Notes: a model not told the origin generated them from the letters alone. 33,248 nucleotides of DNA from Podochytrium sp. JEL0797 (GCA_027596195.1 JADGJG010000186.1:1-33248); one strand, 5' to 3'. Positions 22,160-31,409 are shown, counted from the first letter of the stretch. A program made the numbers and translations.

Positions 22160-23475
22160 GTTTCTACTCCAAAAAGAAGCCACTGCCACGGCAAAAGACG
22201 CCCGAGGAGGTTCGCCGCCTGCAACCGAAGAGAGCAAGACTAATCAACCCCAACAGAGAGTTTCCGAAGCGATCCACTCTTCCGGGTGTCAGTTTGACAA
22301 AGGGCACCATGTCCAGGCCTGACACTGTGCATCAAGGCCTTCGAGTCTGTTGACTCGCTTTTGCTCAAAGAGAACTTGCTCAAAGCAATGCTCCAAGCAG
22401 CACCGGGATGCCCGAAACTCGTCGATCTCGAACGCAACCCTGAAACCCGCGAATTGGCCGCTTTCTTCACGAGCCACATGGCCCACACATCCAACCAGCA
22501 TCCGTATATCCACGCATGGCTTTTGTATATCGTCCAGGTCATCCGTGCGTTTCTTGGATATTGCCACGGATGTGATCGACGGAATGACGGACTCGCAACG
22601 CGCGTTGATGGATGACGACATGAAGGCCAGAGCTGCCAAGTTTTATACGGATACGACATAATATACGCACGCTGTGAGGTTGTTTGATGAGGTCAAAACT
22701 TTGCATGCCAGTAGGGACATGCGCGGCCTGCGCGATTGTGTGATTCGCCAGCTCGAATCGGATCTCGGGCCTGGCCTTGATTCGCGACGCGAATCGCCAC
22801 TGGAGTTTTTACTGGTCCAGTTTGTGCATCGCTGTGTGCGAGAAGGCCCTCGTTTCCGAATCATATGTATCGTTTGCGAAACAACTGGCCACTTATCCCA
22901 ATGAGCATCCATATCATCAAGCCATTGGAATGCTTCTCTCCTATGTCATCAGTTGCCGGTTGTACAACCCTGTTCCCAAACGTCTCTATTCTGCGGTCCA
23001 AATTTTTCAGGAACACCCCAATCTACTTCGTCACGCCCCTTCGTATTTGAATCTCAAGAACTGTATGGTCCTCGCGCAAACTCAAATTTCGTCCTTTTCA
23101 TCTCCATCGCCGGCGCCAACTACCGTCCCGCAACCTACTTGGCCATTCCTGCGACTCTTGTTTCACCAAGCGATCTCTCGCGGTATCTCCCTTCAAAAAA
23201 TGCTCTCGATGCGAATCCGCATTTTACTGTTCGCGAGCGTGTCAAAAAAAATCCATCTTTGGCATCGGACTGTGGGCGCTTTTGCGGTGGAGGATCTGGT
23301 GGTCGTTCACAGTGAGTTTGGAAATTTGGTACACAGAATTGGGAGCTGTTTTTTGTTGGAGAGGCAGTTGAATGATTCGGCTTGGGTTGCAAGTGATATG
23401 TTTGGTCGTGAAGCCGAGGTTGTCTGGTCTGTTGATAATATTCGCGAAACGCGTGCGCCATGGTGCAGATAAATG
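22160..23475 (+). pseudogene. Decayed MYND-family paralogue (relic 2)
   Basis: Homologous to relic 1 and to the MYND gene, but scattered over three frames. In order: SKKKPLPRQKTPEEVRRLQ (from about 22170), KAFESVDSLLLKENLLKAM (from about 22340), DIATDVIDGMTDSQRALMDD (about 22560) with a stop at about 22660, then HAVRLFDEVKTLHAS, and then WSSLCIAVCEKALVSESYV in a third frame. A degraded MYND finger is still legible in one frame at about 23150-23250 (CDSC ... KKCSRCESAFYCSRACQKK), but the final His/Cys part is lost. The original start ATG is not seen. At least three frameshifts and one stop make it a pseudogene. Confidence 0.75.
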
Positions 23476-23790
23476 GGAAGCTGTTTGCGGTTGGAGAGTA
23501 TCGCCTCTTTTCAATCGAAACGCGTGGTAGAGAGAAATTTCGGAAGATTCGGTTTCGGTTGGAATGGCGGCGAAACGCGTGCCACACCTGAAAGATGAGA
23601 TATAATTGGTAGTCTGCCGCGGCCTTGAACTACTCTGATGTAGCTTGAGCAGTCGTCTTACCTAAAGTTCCCCAAGGCAAATCAGGTGGGACAAGTTGTC
23701 CCAAATTCCTTCGCTTGGCGTAATTATCAGTCAAGAATATTTTATCATCACCGACGAAAGCTGTGATGATTTCCTGCGAAAACGGACGGA
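23476..23790. other. Non-coding spacer with a 17-bp inverted repeat
   Basis: Nothing coding is recognised between relic 2 and the CUE fragment. At 23687-23703 the sequence TGGGACAAGTTGTCCCA is a perfect 8-bp inverted repeat around a single central base. Confidence 0.35.
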
Positions 23791-23970
23791 GTTGTGTTCC
23801 CTCACTTCCCCAAACCTCGGTTTCGCCTCCGTGAGCCGTGCAGACCGCGTCTTGGTCAAACCCTTTTCCATCTCGACGCGTGGAACGTTGGGGAACATGG
23901 CAATGACAGCGTCAATGTTGAGGAGCGGGTTCTTGGATTCCTTTTGGTAGTCGTGCAGGACTCTATCGTC
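23791..23970 (-). pseudogene. Duplicated fragment of the CUE-domain exon
   Basis: Read on the minus strand it encodes QKESKNPLLNIDAVIAMFP, then NVPRVEMEKGLTKTRSARLT and unrelated residues. This is nearly the same as the CUE segment of the gene at 24083-25796 (QKESTNPLLNIDTVIAMFP). Only the middle of that last exon is present, without its acceptor, its true C-terminus or any coiled coil. It lies 0.3 kb downstream of the parent gene in the same orientation. Confidence 0.7.
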
Positions 23971-24082
23971 GAAATTCGGTACATTTTCGTGAAAGGAACA
24001 CGAATTGATAGATTTATTTTTGACAAAAAGGAGAAGGGAGAGCGAAACAAACGAAAAACGATACATCATCCACCACACCACT

Positions 24083-24903
24083 CTACTCCTCCGGATTCGC
24101 CACCGTCCAACTCAAACCAGACCCTTCCACGTCCTTCTGCGAAAGCGCAACCTGTCCATTCAAAATATTCTCAATCGTGAGTCTTGCAGACCGCGTCTTG
24201 GCCAAATCCTTTTCAATCTCGACGCGTGGAACGTTGGGGAACATGGCGATGACAGTGTCAATGTTGAGGAGTGGGTTTGTGGATTCCTTTTGGGAGTCGG
24301 TGAGGCTGGCGGGGAGGGTGTCGACCCCTGGGGTTTCGAAGCAAGGGATGAGGTGTTAGAATTCTGTGAAAGATCGAAGGTGGAATTCCTCACCACTCAA
24401 TGGAACTCCAACAACAGCCGCCACTTTCCCGACCCCTTGCTTGACACTGTCGGGAAGCCGATCCACAAACGACACGATCGTTTGATCCATCTGCTCCTTG
24501 AGCCGGTTATACGCTTCAATCCGATGCAACCTCAGCTCCTCCACTTCCTCCTTGAGCCCCGACAAATTGCGATCCCACGCCTTTGTCTTGACCGACTCCA
24601 ACCACGGCGTCCACTCCCAATCCTTATTATAAGCCAACGACCGCGCCGTTGCAGGATCCATCTCAATTGTGACATCATCCCCTGCTTCCAGAGTCTGCAA
24701 ACGGAGATGCAAGTCCTCGACTTGCTCTTTGAGCTGAACAATCAATGTGCCGCGAGTTTCGAATTCTTGACGCATCGCGGCGGCGGCTTGGAGACGGTCG
24801 TCTTGGGCATGGAGACGGAGGAGGGAGTCTTGGAGGGCGGAGGTGGTTTGTTTGATTGTGGTTTCGGCCTGGGGGTTTGTTGTGGTGTGTGTGTGAGTAA
24901 GTG

Positions 24904-24936
<33 letters not shown>

Positions 24937-25796
24937 TTGGGTGGTTCGTTTCTCGCACTGATTTCGCTCCGCTTTTTGCTTCGCGCTTCCTGCGCTGCGC
25001 GCTGCTCCGCCGCTTTTTTGCTTCGCTACGCTCAGCTCTCTTTGCGCTTCGCGCTCCTCTGCTCCGCGTCGCGTGCGCAACCGCACCACACCACACCCAC
25101 ACACCAAAAAACATACACACCTCTTTCTTCCAAACAGTCAAAGACTCGAGTTCAGCCTCCAACTCTTTAACCTTCATTTCGGCCTCCAGCTGACGATCCT
25201 CCAAATCCGCATCATCCGAATGAGAATCCTTCTTGACAGCCTTCCCACCGACAACCGCAGCAGCGGTAGCAGCATTCGCCCTCGCAACCAACTCGGAACG
25301 CAACTCTTCGAGATCATCCTCAAGCAAACGAACTTGCTTTGCATGGTCCAACTCGGACTTGCGGTGATCTTGGAGGGCAGCACGTAGATCGGTGGTAAGG
25401 GATTGGGTTTGGCGAGTGAGGGATTGTATTTGGCGGTCGGCTTGTTTCTCGGTTTCTGCATTCGTTGTTGTGTTGAGTGATTTGGTGGAGAGAGCACACC
25501 GAGATTGACTCGTGGGTCACTTTGGATCCCCGTAAAAAGCACTTTGGGTACCTCTGAGCTTCTTCTTGAGCGCATCCTTGTCTATCCAATAAATTAGAGA
25601 TAAACTACTTCCATAGATATTCAACGAGCCACTCACCTCCCAGTGAGTCCTGGTTCGCCTCGATCGACTCCAACTTGTTCTGCAAACGCTCGTTTGCCTC
25701 GAGAAGCTGCTGTCCAAACTCAGCCGCCATGATCAGATCTCTCTCCTTGGCGGCCATCTGCTCAAGGGCATCCGCGAGTCGCTCTTCGAGGTCCAT
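24083..25796 (-). CDS. Coiled-coil protein with CC1-box-like motif and C-terminal CUE domain
   Basis: Exons 25637-25796, 25552-25581, 25121-25455, 24394-24868 and 24083-24327 give 414 residues with GT-AG junctions in phase. Near the N-terminus DLIMAAEFGQQLLEANERL (about 21-39) resembles the CC1 box (AAxxG) by which BICD, Spindly and HAP1-type adaptors contact dynein light intermediate chain. Long coiled coils follow (about 55-250, interrupted by an Ala/Gly-rich spacer), then a Trp-containing helical segment (WEWTPWLESVKTKAW). The last exon encodes a CUE domain: NIDTVIAMFPNVPRVEIEKD, then LAKTRSARLTIENIL. CUE domains bind ubiquitin. Without the last splice the frame would end 15 residues after SGEE, losing the CUE domain. 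The third intron (24869-25120) is long for this locus and carries a GT microsatellite. A dynein-linked, ubiquitin-reading adaptor is inference. Confidence 0.72.
24884..24936. repeat. (GT)n microsatellite inside an intron
   Basis: Imperfect GT tract of about 53 bp (with AGTAA and GC interruptions), near the acceptor end of the third intron of the CC1/CUE gene. Read on the coding strand it is (AC)n. Confidence 0.85.
24955..25080. repeat. GC-rich iterated GCTTCGC/GCTCCGC cluster in the same intron
   Basis: Between the GT tract and the donor, short words such as GCTTCGC, GCTCCGC, GCGCTTCGCGC and CGCTGCGCGC recur in irregular order, with partial inverted symmetry. Composition differs sharply from surrounding exons. 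It has the look of a palindromic GC-cluster type repeat. Confidence 0.55.
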
Positions 25797-26104
25797 TCTG
25801 ATCCGTGGCGTTTTGGTGTCAAAAATTCAATTCGAAATTGAAATTAAATCCGTTAATTCTCTTCTGTTCTTTTCTTTGCCCAATTTACTACGTACAAGAG
25901 GTGGAAACAACACTCATCCTCTGGTTTATTATTTGGTTCTTGCGAATACAGCAACGCGACTGCTACCGCCACTGCCACACTCGAGACAAGTTTCAACAAA
26001 TCAGCGTGTGAGTAAGGTAAGATTAGAACAGATGGAGGGAATCACATCTCGTGCCAGATCAAAACGAACTCGTTGTGAGTCATTCATCAAAAAATTAAAA
26101 AAAA
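25797..26104. promoter_or_regulatory. Divergent promoter region of the CC1/CUE gene and copy E
   Basis: The 308-bp spacer lies between the two start codons on opposite strands. It is AT-rich, with a poly(A) run directly before ATG 26105. No RNA gene seen. Confidence 0.35.
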
Positions 26105-27221
26105 ATGGGCTTCTTCCAACTCGCCCTCGCAAACGCACCTTCTTCTTCTGACTCGGCTGGCTTTGTGGCTCCCACGGCGAACTCTGTACTGAATGTGAGT
26201 TGGTGGTGTGTTGTCTGGTGGAGTGTGTGTGCATGAAGAATGTACTGTGGATCGCATTTACCGATCTCTGGATCACACGCATCTGATGATTCTTGTCGCT
26301 GTGCCAAGGAGGATGGTGGATGCATCCATAGGATTCCATTACATCAGATCAGGGGCAACGGAATCAGACGCTCTTTCACTCGCATGCCGCCCCAGCTGTT
26401 TCACCTTGCCCGCTTGTTTTAATCTCCCATCCCTCCCCCCATGCACCACCACCACCACACACACACACACAGGGCACTGGATGTGGAGCACAAGAAATTA
26501 CGTTCACCACATGCGTCAAGAATAGCTTATTGTACGTGGTCTACCCGATTCGTTTTGATTCATTCATCGCGTGGGAGCTAAAAAGACACACCACACACAC
26601 ACCCCTCCCTTGAATGCTAATAGCTCTCCTTCAACTCTCGTCTTTGCCCCCGACATTGCCACGTTTTGCGCCCCGCAGCAGGCTCTTGGACAGTTGCAGC
26701 TGTATACGTGTATTTGCAATGTTGCCACTTTGATTGTGAGATGGTGAGTTAGTCAGATCCTGCGGTGCATGATAGTCTTGGAGCGGGAACGAGTTGGAAA
26801 GGTGATGGGACGCGGGTGCATGCGATTCGTCAGCGGGCGAACGAAGCCCACGGACTCTGAGTTCCAATTGAAACCACTCCCCGCGCGAATCATCGTCAAT
26901 TCTAATCTCCGATATTTACGTTACCCCAGCTACAACGTCAATTGTCCCAGCGACACCACAAACTTCCTCACCGCCCAAACATACATGACCGAAAACTGCG
27001 CCGCCGTCAAAGAACTCTCTCCAACCACTACCACCGCACTCACCCCGATCAACACGGGAAGTGGATTCACGAACCAGAGTCAACCCGTTTTGACGATTCC
27101 GGGATCGAATGCGGCTGGTGCGACAGGTGCGAGCACTACGTCTTCGAAATCAGGCGCGGGGGGTGTGAAGGCTGGGGTTGTGGGGGTTGTAGGTGTGTTG
27201 GTGGCTTGGTGGATGCTTTGA
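26105..27221 (+). CDS. Eight-cysteine family protein, copy E (divergent, four exons)
   Basis: Exons 26105-26194, 26473-26531, 26624-26743 and 26930-27221 give 186 residues. The eight-Cys module is recognisable: TGCGAQEITFTTC, ATFC, then YTCICNVATLIVRCYNVNC and ENC. It matches copies F and G best (CYTVNC, NMNTAIGYEQSTC). The linker is shorter (Thr/Ser/Gly-rich) and the tail is Gly/Val-rich, ending VGVVGVLVAWWML. The N-terminal 30 residues (MGFFQLALANAPSSSDSAGF and on) are unlike those of other copies and only weakly hydrophobic. Intron 1 is long (278 nt) and ends in an AC-repeat tract. Introns split the module at different points from copies A-D. The first exon is the least certain part. Confidence 0.65.
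26441..26472. repeat. CAC/(AC)n tract at an intron acceptor
   Basis: CACCACCACCACCAC followed by ACACACACAC runs directly into the AG acceptor of exon 2 of copy E, replacing the usual pyrimidine tract. Confidence 0.6.
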
Positions 27222-27425
27222 GTGTGTTGTGCGACAGTGTGGAGGTTGTTGCGGCGCGGTGGGATTGGCTGTTTGGGTTGTGTGAGGTTGTCTGTCGCTC
27301 TATTTTTAAGATTTGGTATACTTTCTACCTAAAGTAATCGCGTATTTTTTCTTCCACCATTTTGCCATCGTATGATGGCCAGCCTGAGTTTGCGCGAAAT
27401 TCGTCCGCAAAACGCGTGTTTTGCC

Positions 27426-27715
27426 CCTCAACACGGGGAGTGGATTCACGAATCAGAGGACAGCCCGTGTTGACGTATCCAGGGTCGAATGCGGCTGGTG
27501 CAACTGTTACTCGGGCGCGGGGGTGTGAAGGCTAGGTTGCTGGGGGTTGTGGGTGTGATGGTGGCTTGGTGGATGGTTTGAGTGCGTTTTGCGATAGTGT
27601 GAGGGTTGTTGCGGTGCGGTGGAATTGGATGTTGGGATTGTTGGAGGTGTTCTGTCGCTCTATTTTTAAGATTTGGTACTTTCTACCTAAATATTCGCGT
27701 ATTTTCCTTCCTGTG
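27426..27715 (+). pseudogene. Second, truncated copy of the copy E gene tail
   Basis: The sequence repeats the end of copy E's last exon and its 3' UTR (compare 27048-27345): AACACGGGGAGTGGATTCAC, then GGGTCGAATGCGGCTGG and the UTR block TCTATTTTTAAGATTTGGTA. The frame is broken and no upstream exons are present. The left boundary of the 2.9-kb duplicated unit falls inside it, at 27475. Confidence 0.65.
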
Positions 27716-27719
27716 GTTC

Positions 27720-28449
27720 GCACCTGTTTTGAACCCATTTATGAAAAGTAAGATTGCGCTCGAAAGCCAGGCGTCCACTCAAAACTATCCATTTCTCTTC
27801 CATCATTCCACTTCCTGTTCACTCATGCGGTCGCGGGCAGGGGTTGTTTTACGTAACAGACATTTCGACGCGAAGATGCGGTTTTTGACCTTTTAAAATG
27901 CAACGAATTTTCAACAAGGCGATCAAAGGGTCGGGGAGAAACCTCCAAATTCAAGTCACGAAATTTGAGAATTGCGAAAGAAAAAGCGCACTGTTTTCTA
28001 GAGCACGCATTTTCGTAGGGTATACTTCCATTTTTAAATATAGAAAAGAATGATATTTCGGACTAAATCATTCTTACTCATAAGGCATTGTTGACTGGGC
28101 AAAAAAAGTAATTTAATACAATCCTTTTTTGGGGGAAGAACCAAGCCCGTCGCGCGATAAACGCGTGCTAATATTTTCATCAAAACAAACCATTCAGATG
28201 TGACTCCGAGTCAGCCACGGGTGATCCCCGCACGGCGAAAAATTTCATGTAAAAGTGGGGGTCCGAATCTCTCGGCCAGGAGATCAAGGCTCACGGCATT
28301 CCAATCGTCTTTGAGAAAGTCCTGATTCTTTCTCCCTTGTTGTTATCTGTTGTGACTAATATTAATCCAGTTCACGTGGTCTTTGTAATCCGATCTCGGT
28401 TGAGTTGTTAAAAAAAATTCCAAGGTTCAACAATTACAACTTTTCCAAG
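27720..28449. promoter_or_regulatory. Conserved upstream region of copy F
   Basis: About 730 bp without a convincing gene. It is kept nearly base for base in unit 2 (30620-31349) apart from small indels, one of about 16 nt near 27860. It contains a hairpin-capable inverted repeat (AGAATGAT ... ATCATTCT, 28047-28074) and TGACTCCGAGTCA at 28201-28213, a near-palindrome like a bZIP/Gcn4-type site. A regulatory role is inferred from position only. Confidence 0.4.
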
Positions 28450-28455
28450 TATAAG
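28450..28455 (+). promoter_or_regulatory. TATA-like element of copy F
   Basis: TATAAG 60 bp upstream of the ATG of copy F, conserved at 31350 upstream of copy G. Confidence 0.3.
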
Positions 28456-28509
28456 CTGGTTTGGGGTGCCGTTCTTCCAGCCACCAAAAAAACAATCCCC
28501 AAATCTACA

Positions 28510-29154
28510 ATGGCCGCCGTCGCAACTTCCAACCCTTACAACGCTGAATGCGGTGCTGTCATGCAGCCGATCTTCGACACCTGTGCCAGAAACGGCCTCT
28601 ACAACCCCTTCACCATGCAGTTCGCTGAGAGCATCCCCGCTTTCTGTGAGGTCAAGAAGTCCGAAGGAGACTTTGCCTACTACTCTTGCCTGTGCGCCCA
28701 AGCCAAGACCATTGTCCTTTGGTACGATCACCGCCCCTACACACACCCTTCCAATTCTTAAGTCTAACTCACCATTTACAGCTACACCGTCAACTGCCCC
28801 GGCGATGTCACCAACATGAACACTGCCATCGGATACGAGCAGTCGACTTGCGCCGACATGGACAAATTCGCACCCACCTCCACCACCGCTGCCATCCCCG
28901 CCGCCACCAGCGGCCCCGTCTTGCCCCTCCCTTCCGCTGCTCCCTCTGGATCCGCTGCCCCAGCCACCTCCGGTGCCGCTGTTGAGACCTCCGCCGCCGC
29001 TGCTGGAACCTCTGCCCCCGCTGTTGCCGATTCCACTTCCACTGGAGCTGCTGCCACTGTTGCCACTCAATCTGCCACTGTGTCCGTTGAGGGTGGTGCC
29101 ATGCAGGTTGCTGCTGGAGTTGTTGCTGGAGTTGTTGCTCTCATTATGGCTTAA
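28510..29154 (+). CDS. Eight-cysteine tail-anchored/GPI-like family protein, copy F
   Basis: Exons 28510-28721 and 28782-29154 (60-nt GT-AG intron) give 194 residues. The N-terminal module keeps the family spacing (C-x10-C-x20-C-x13-C-x-C-x8-C-x4-C-x17-C) but sits on one long exon, unlike copies A-D. A linker of about 85 residues made almost wholly of Ala, Ser, Thr, Pro, Val and Gly follows, then the tail MQVAAGVVAGVVALIMA. Codons are strongly C-ending, more so than in copies A-E, suggesting high expression. There is no N-terminal signal peptide; the in-frame stretch upstream has no ATG and is charged. A poly(A) signal follows at 29181. Confidence 0.85.
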
Positions 29155-29180
29155 GTTTGCGGGCCAGTGTTTAATATTAC

Positions 29181-29186
29181 AATAAA
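29181..29186 (+). terminator. Poly(A) signal of copy F
   Basis: AATAAA 27 bp after the stop codon, conserved at 32081 after copy G. Confidence 0.45.
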
Positions 29187-29351
29187 ACGATTATAAACTG
29201 GGCGTTTTTTTTAACAAGCGGGTTTTTAATTAATCTCGCCGAGAGAGAGAATGGGTGGGGATATTTTGGCGCTCTCTTTCTCTGCGGCCGGATCGTGAAC
29301 AGCTAAAGAAAAAAACACAGACACCCTGAGCCCCACCCACCCGACTCCACC

Positions 29352-29702
29352 ATGGAATTCTTTGTCAAGGCATTCATGGACAACAAAACACTCGTCATTG
29401 ACGACCTCTTGCCTTCCTCCACGGTCCTCGACCTCAAAAACATCATCCTCGCGCGCCTATACATTCGTGTTGACCAACAGCGTCTCATTTTCGACGGTCA
29501 CCAGTTGAAAGACGACGCTGCCACGTTGGACATGGAGAAAATTGTAGATGGATCAACTGTGCATTTGGTGATGAGACTGTTGGGTGGTGGGGATGAGGAG
29601 GTGGGGCGGAGGGAGTGGCGCGGGTGGAGGGGTGAGTCATGTTTGTTTTGGGTGGATGCTTTCGTCTTAATTGATCCCTTTAATACCACAGTTCACTCAT
29701 GA
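29352..29702 (+). CDS. Divergent ubiquitin-like protein with LLGGG and a short C-terminal extension (unit 1)
   Basis: Exons 29352-29631 and 29692-29702. The 60-nt intron (GTGAGT ... CCACAG) is stop-free and a multiple of three, so retention gives a 116-residue product and splicing a 96-residue one with the same last residues. The fold signature is clear: MEFFVK at the start, DQQRLIFDGHQLKDD in the middle and STVHLVMRLLGGG near residue 80, against DQQRLIFAGKQLEDG and STLHLVLRLRGG in ubiquitin. It is longer than ubiquitin between strand 2 and the helix. Residues after GG (DEEVGRREWRGW and on) would have to be cleaved to expose a diglycine, as in precursors of ubiquitin-like modifiers. Whether it is conjugated is unknown. 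The region before DQQRL is too diverged for it to be canonical ubiquitin. Confidence 0.8.
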   Translation: MEFFVKAFMDNKTLVIDDLLPSSTVLDLKNIILARLYIRVDQQRLIFDGHQLKDDAATLDMEKIVDGSTVHLVMRLLGGGDEEVGRREWRGWRGESCLFWVDAFVLIDPFNTTVHS

Positions 29703-29904
29703 GCGGGATCCCATTTTTGCACGAATTTATTTGGCTGGGTTAAGGCGTCTTGCTCTTGCTTTTTTTGCTGCCCGCGATCAAAAAACGAAACAGAAAAAAA
29801 AGCGAGCAGTAGATTAATCTTTAATTCTAACAACGCGTCCTCCAGAAACATAGAAACCGTAAAAGGCTAGGGAGATGACGAAACAACACCGCAAAATCCC
29901 GCAA

Positions 29905-30348
29905 TCAGTGGCATCCATCGACACCACCAACGGTCTGACAAGTCGTTCCGTACGGGCATGCATATTGGTAGTAACTGGACCCCCCGTTATAGTTACCCGA
30001 TGCGGTCAAAGAGATGCATTGGTTGATGAACGCGGATCCCTTGGCAGCACAGATGGTAGAGCCCGCGGGAGAGCAGTTCGAGCTATAAAACTGCCACGGA
30101 GTCTTCGGAACATCACTGTCAGTCGCGCTTGGGGTACTGGGAAGAATATCATGGACAACATGAGTGTTGGATCCAGTCGCAGTGACCTGCACGTCCGAAC
30201 ACGAGTCGAATGCCTCATTGGCTGGTTGTCCGCCGTTGTTGGCCGTGTAAGACCACCGAATGATGGCGTTGTAGCTTTTCCCGAGGTTGGGAAGCGTGAC
30301 GGGGATGTGTCCGCTTGCTTTGGCGCCGGCTTGAGGTGGGGTGCCGCA
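29905..30348 (-). pseudogene. 3' part of LPMO-like secreted protein with CBM19-like module (unit 1, 5' truncated)
   Basis: The minus-strand frame is open from the duplication junction (30348) to TGA at 29905, 147 residues. It contains CGTPPQAGAKASGHIPV, IIRWSYTANNGG and EAFDSCSDVQV, which resemble the C-terminal half of chitin-binding type-4 / lytic polysaccharide monooxygenase domains. After a spacer comes a Cys-rich end (STICAAKGSAFINQC ... YACPYGTTCQTVGGVDGC) resembling a CBM19 chitin-binding module. Upstream on the coding strand the sequence switches abruptly to the copy E tail, so the signal peptide and the catalytic N-terminal His are missing. This copy should be dead unless an unusual 5' exon exists. 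The family assignment is by motif memory only. Confidence 0.55.
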
Positions 30349-30349
30349 G

Positions 30350-30610
30350 GTATCCAGGGTCGAATGCGGTGCGACTGTTGGTGGCTGGTGCGCGTACTTC
30401 CTTTGAACTCGGGCGCGGGGGTGTAAAGGCTGGGTTGCTGGGGGTTGTGGGTGTGTTGGTGGCTTGGTGGATGTTTGAGTGCGTTTTGCGACAGTGTGGG
30501 GGTTGTTGCGGTGCGGTGGAATTGGATGTTGGGATTGTTGGAGGTGTTCTGTCGCTCTATTTTTAAGATTTGGTACTTTCTACCTAAATATTCGCGTATT
30601 TTTCCTTCCT
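30350..30610 (+). pseudogene. Third copy of the copy E gene tail, at the duplication junction
   Basis: Repeats 27475-27715 and the end of copy E (GGGTCGAATGCGG, the Gly/Val-coding stretch ending in TGGTGGATG, and the UTR block TCTATTTTTAAGATTTGGTA). The frame is broken by an inserted segment and no upstream exons are present. Confidence 0.6.
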
Positions 30611-31349
30611 GTGGTTCGCACCTGTTTTGAACCCATTTATGAAAAGAAAGATTGCGCTCGAAAGCCAGGCGTCAACTATCCATTTCCCATCATTCCACTT
30701 CCTGTTCACTCATGCGATCGCGGGCAGGGGTTGTTTTACGTAACAGAAATTCCGCGTGATTCGCTTCGACGCGAAGATGCGGTTTTTGACCTTTTAAAAT
30801 GCAACGAATTTTCTACAAGGCGATCAAAGGGTCGGGGAGAAACCTCCAAATTCAAGTCACGAAATTTGAGAATTGCGAAAGAAAAAGCGCACTGTTTTCT
30901 AGAGCACGCATTTTCGTAGGGTATACTTCCATTTTTAAATATAGAAAAGAATGATATTTCGGACTAAATCATTCTTACTCACAAGGCATTGTTGACTGGG
31001 CAAAAAAATAATTTAATACAATCCTTTTTTGGGGGAAGAACCAAGCCCGTCGCGCGATAAACGCGTGCTAATATTTTCATCAAAACAAACCATTCAGATG
31101 TGACTCCGAGTCAGCCACGGGTGATCCCCGCACGGCGAAAAATTTCATGTAAAAGTGGGCGTCCGAATCTCTCGGCCAGGAGATCAAGGCTCACGGCATT
31201 CCAATCGTCTTTGAGAAAGTCCTGATTCTTTCTCCCTTGTTGTTATCTGTTGTGACTAATATTAATCCAGTTCACGTGGTCTTTGTAATCCGATCTCGGT
31301 TGAGTTGTTAAAAAAAATTCCAAGGTTCAACAATTACAACTTTTCCAAG

Positions 31350-31355
31350 TATAAG
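31350..31355 (+). promoter_or_regulatory. TATA-like element of copy G
   Basis: TATAAG 60 bp before the copy G start, identical to the element before copy F. Confidence 0.3.
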
Positions 31356-31409
31356 CTGGTTTGGGGTGCCGTTCTTCCAGCCACCAAAAAAACAATCCCC
31401 AAATCTACA

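Larger units (their letters stand above)
27475..30349. repeat. 2.9-kb tandem duplication, unit 1
   Basis: Direct repeat with unit 2 (30350-33248). Corresponding positions lie 2875-2901 bp apart, shifting at small indels. The unit holds the copy E tail fragment, a 0.7-kb upstream region, eight-Cys copy F, the ubiquitin-like gene and the 3' part of an LPMO-like gene. The head-to-tail junction is GTGCCGCAG|GTATCC at 30349/30350. Confidence 0.9.

Noticed and set aside
23590..23700. Possible tRNA or small RNA gene in the gap after relic 2.
   Set aside because: No A-box/B-box pair or cloverleaf could be traced; only an isolated inverted repeat is present.
24961..25080. Possible CRISPR-like or regular tandem array in the GC-rich intron.
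   Set aside because: The repeated words are 7-11 bp, irregularly spaced and without spacers; in a eukaryotic intron this is a simple repeat cluster.
24903..25193. Plus-strand frames of about 90 codons rich in Val/Cys and Ser/Phe over the GT and GC repeat region.
   Set aside because: They are translations of the microsatellite and GC-cluster repeat within an intron of the opposite strand.
28408..29070. 220-codon Gly/Ser-rich open frame on the minus strand opposite copy F (and its twin at 31308-31970).
   Set aside because: It is the antisense shadow of the GC-rich Ala/Ser/Thr linker of copies F and G; the plus-strand frames have the Cys module, splice sites and poly(A) signals.
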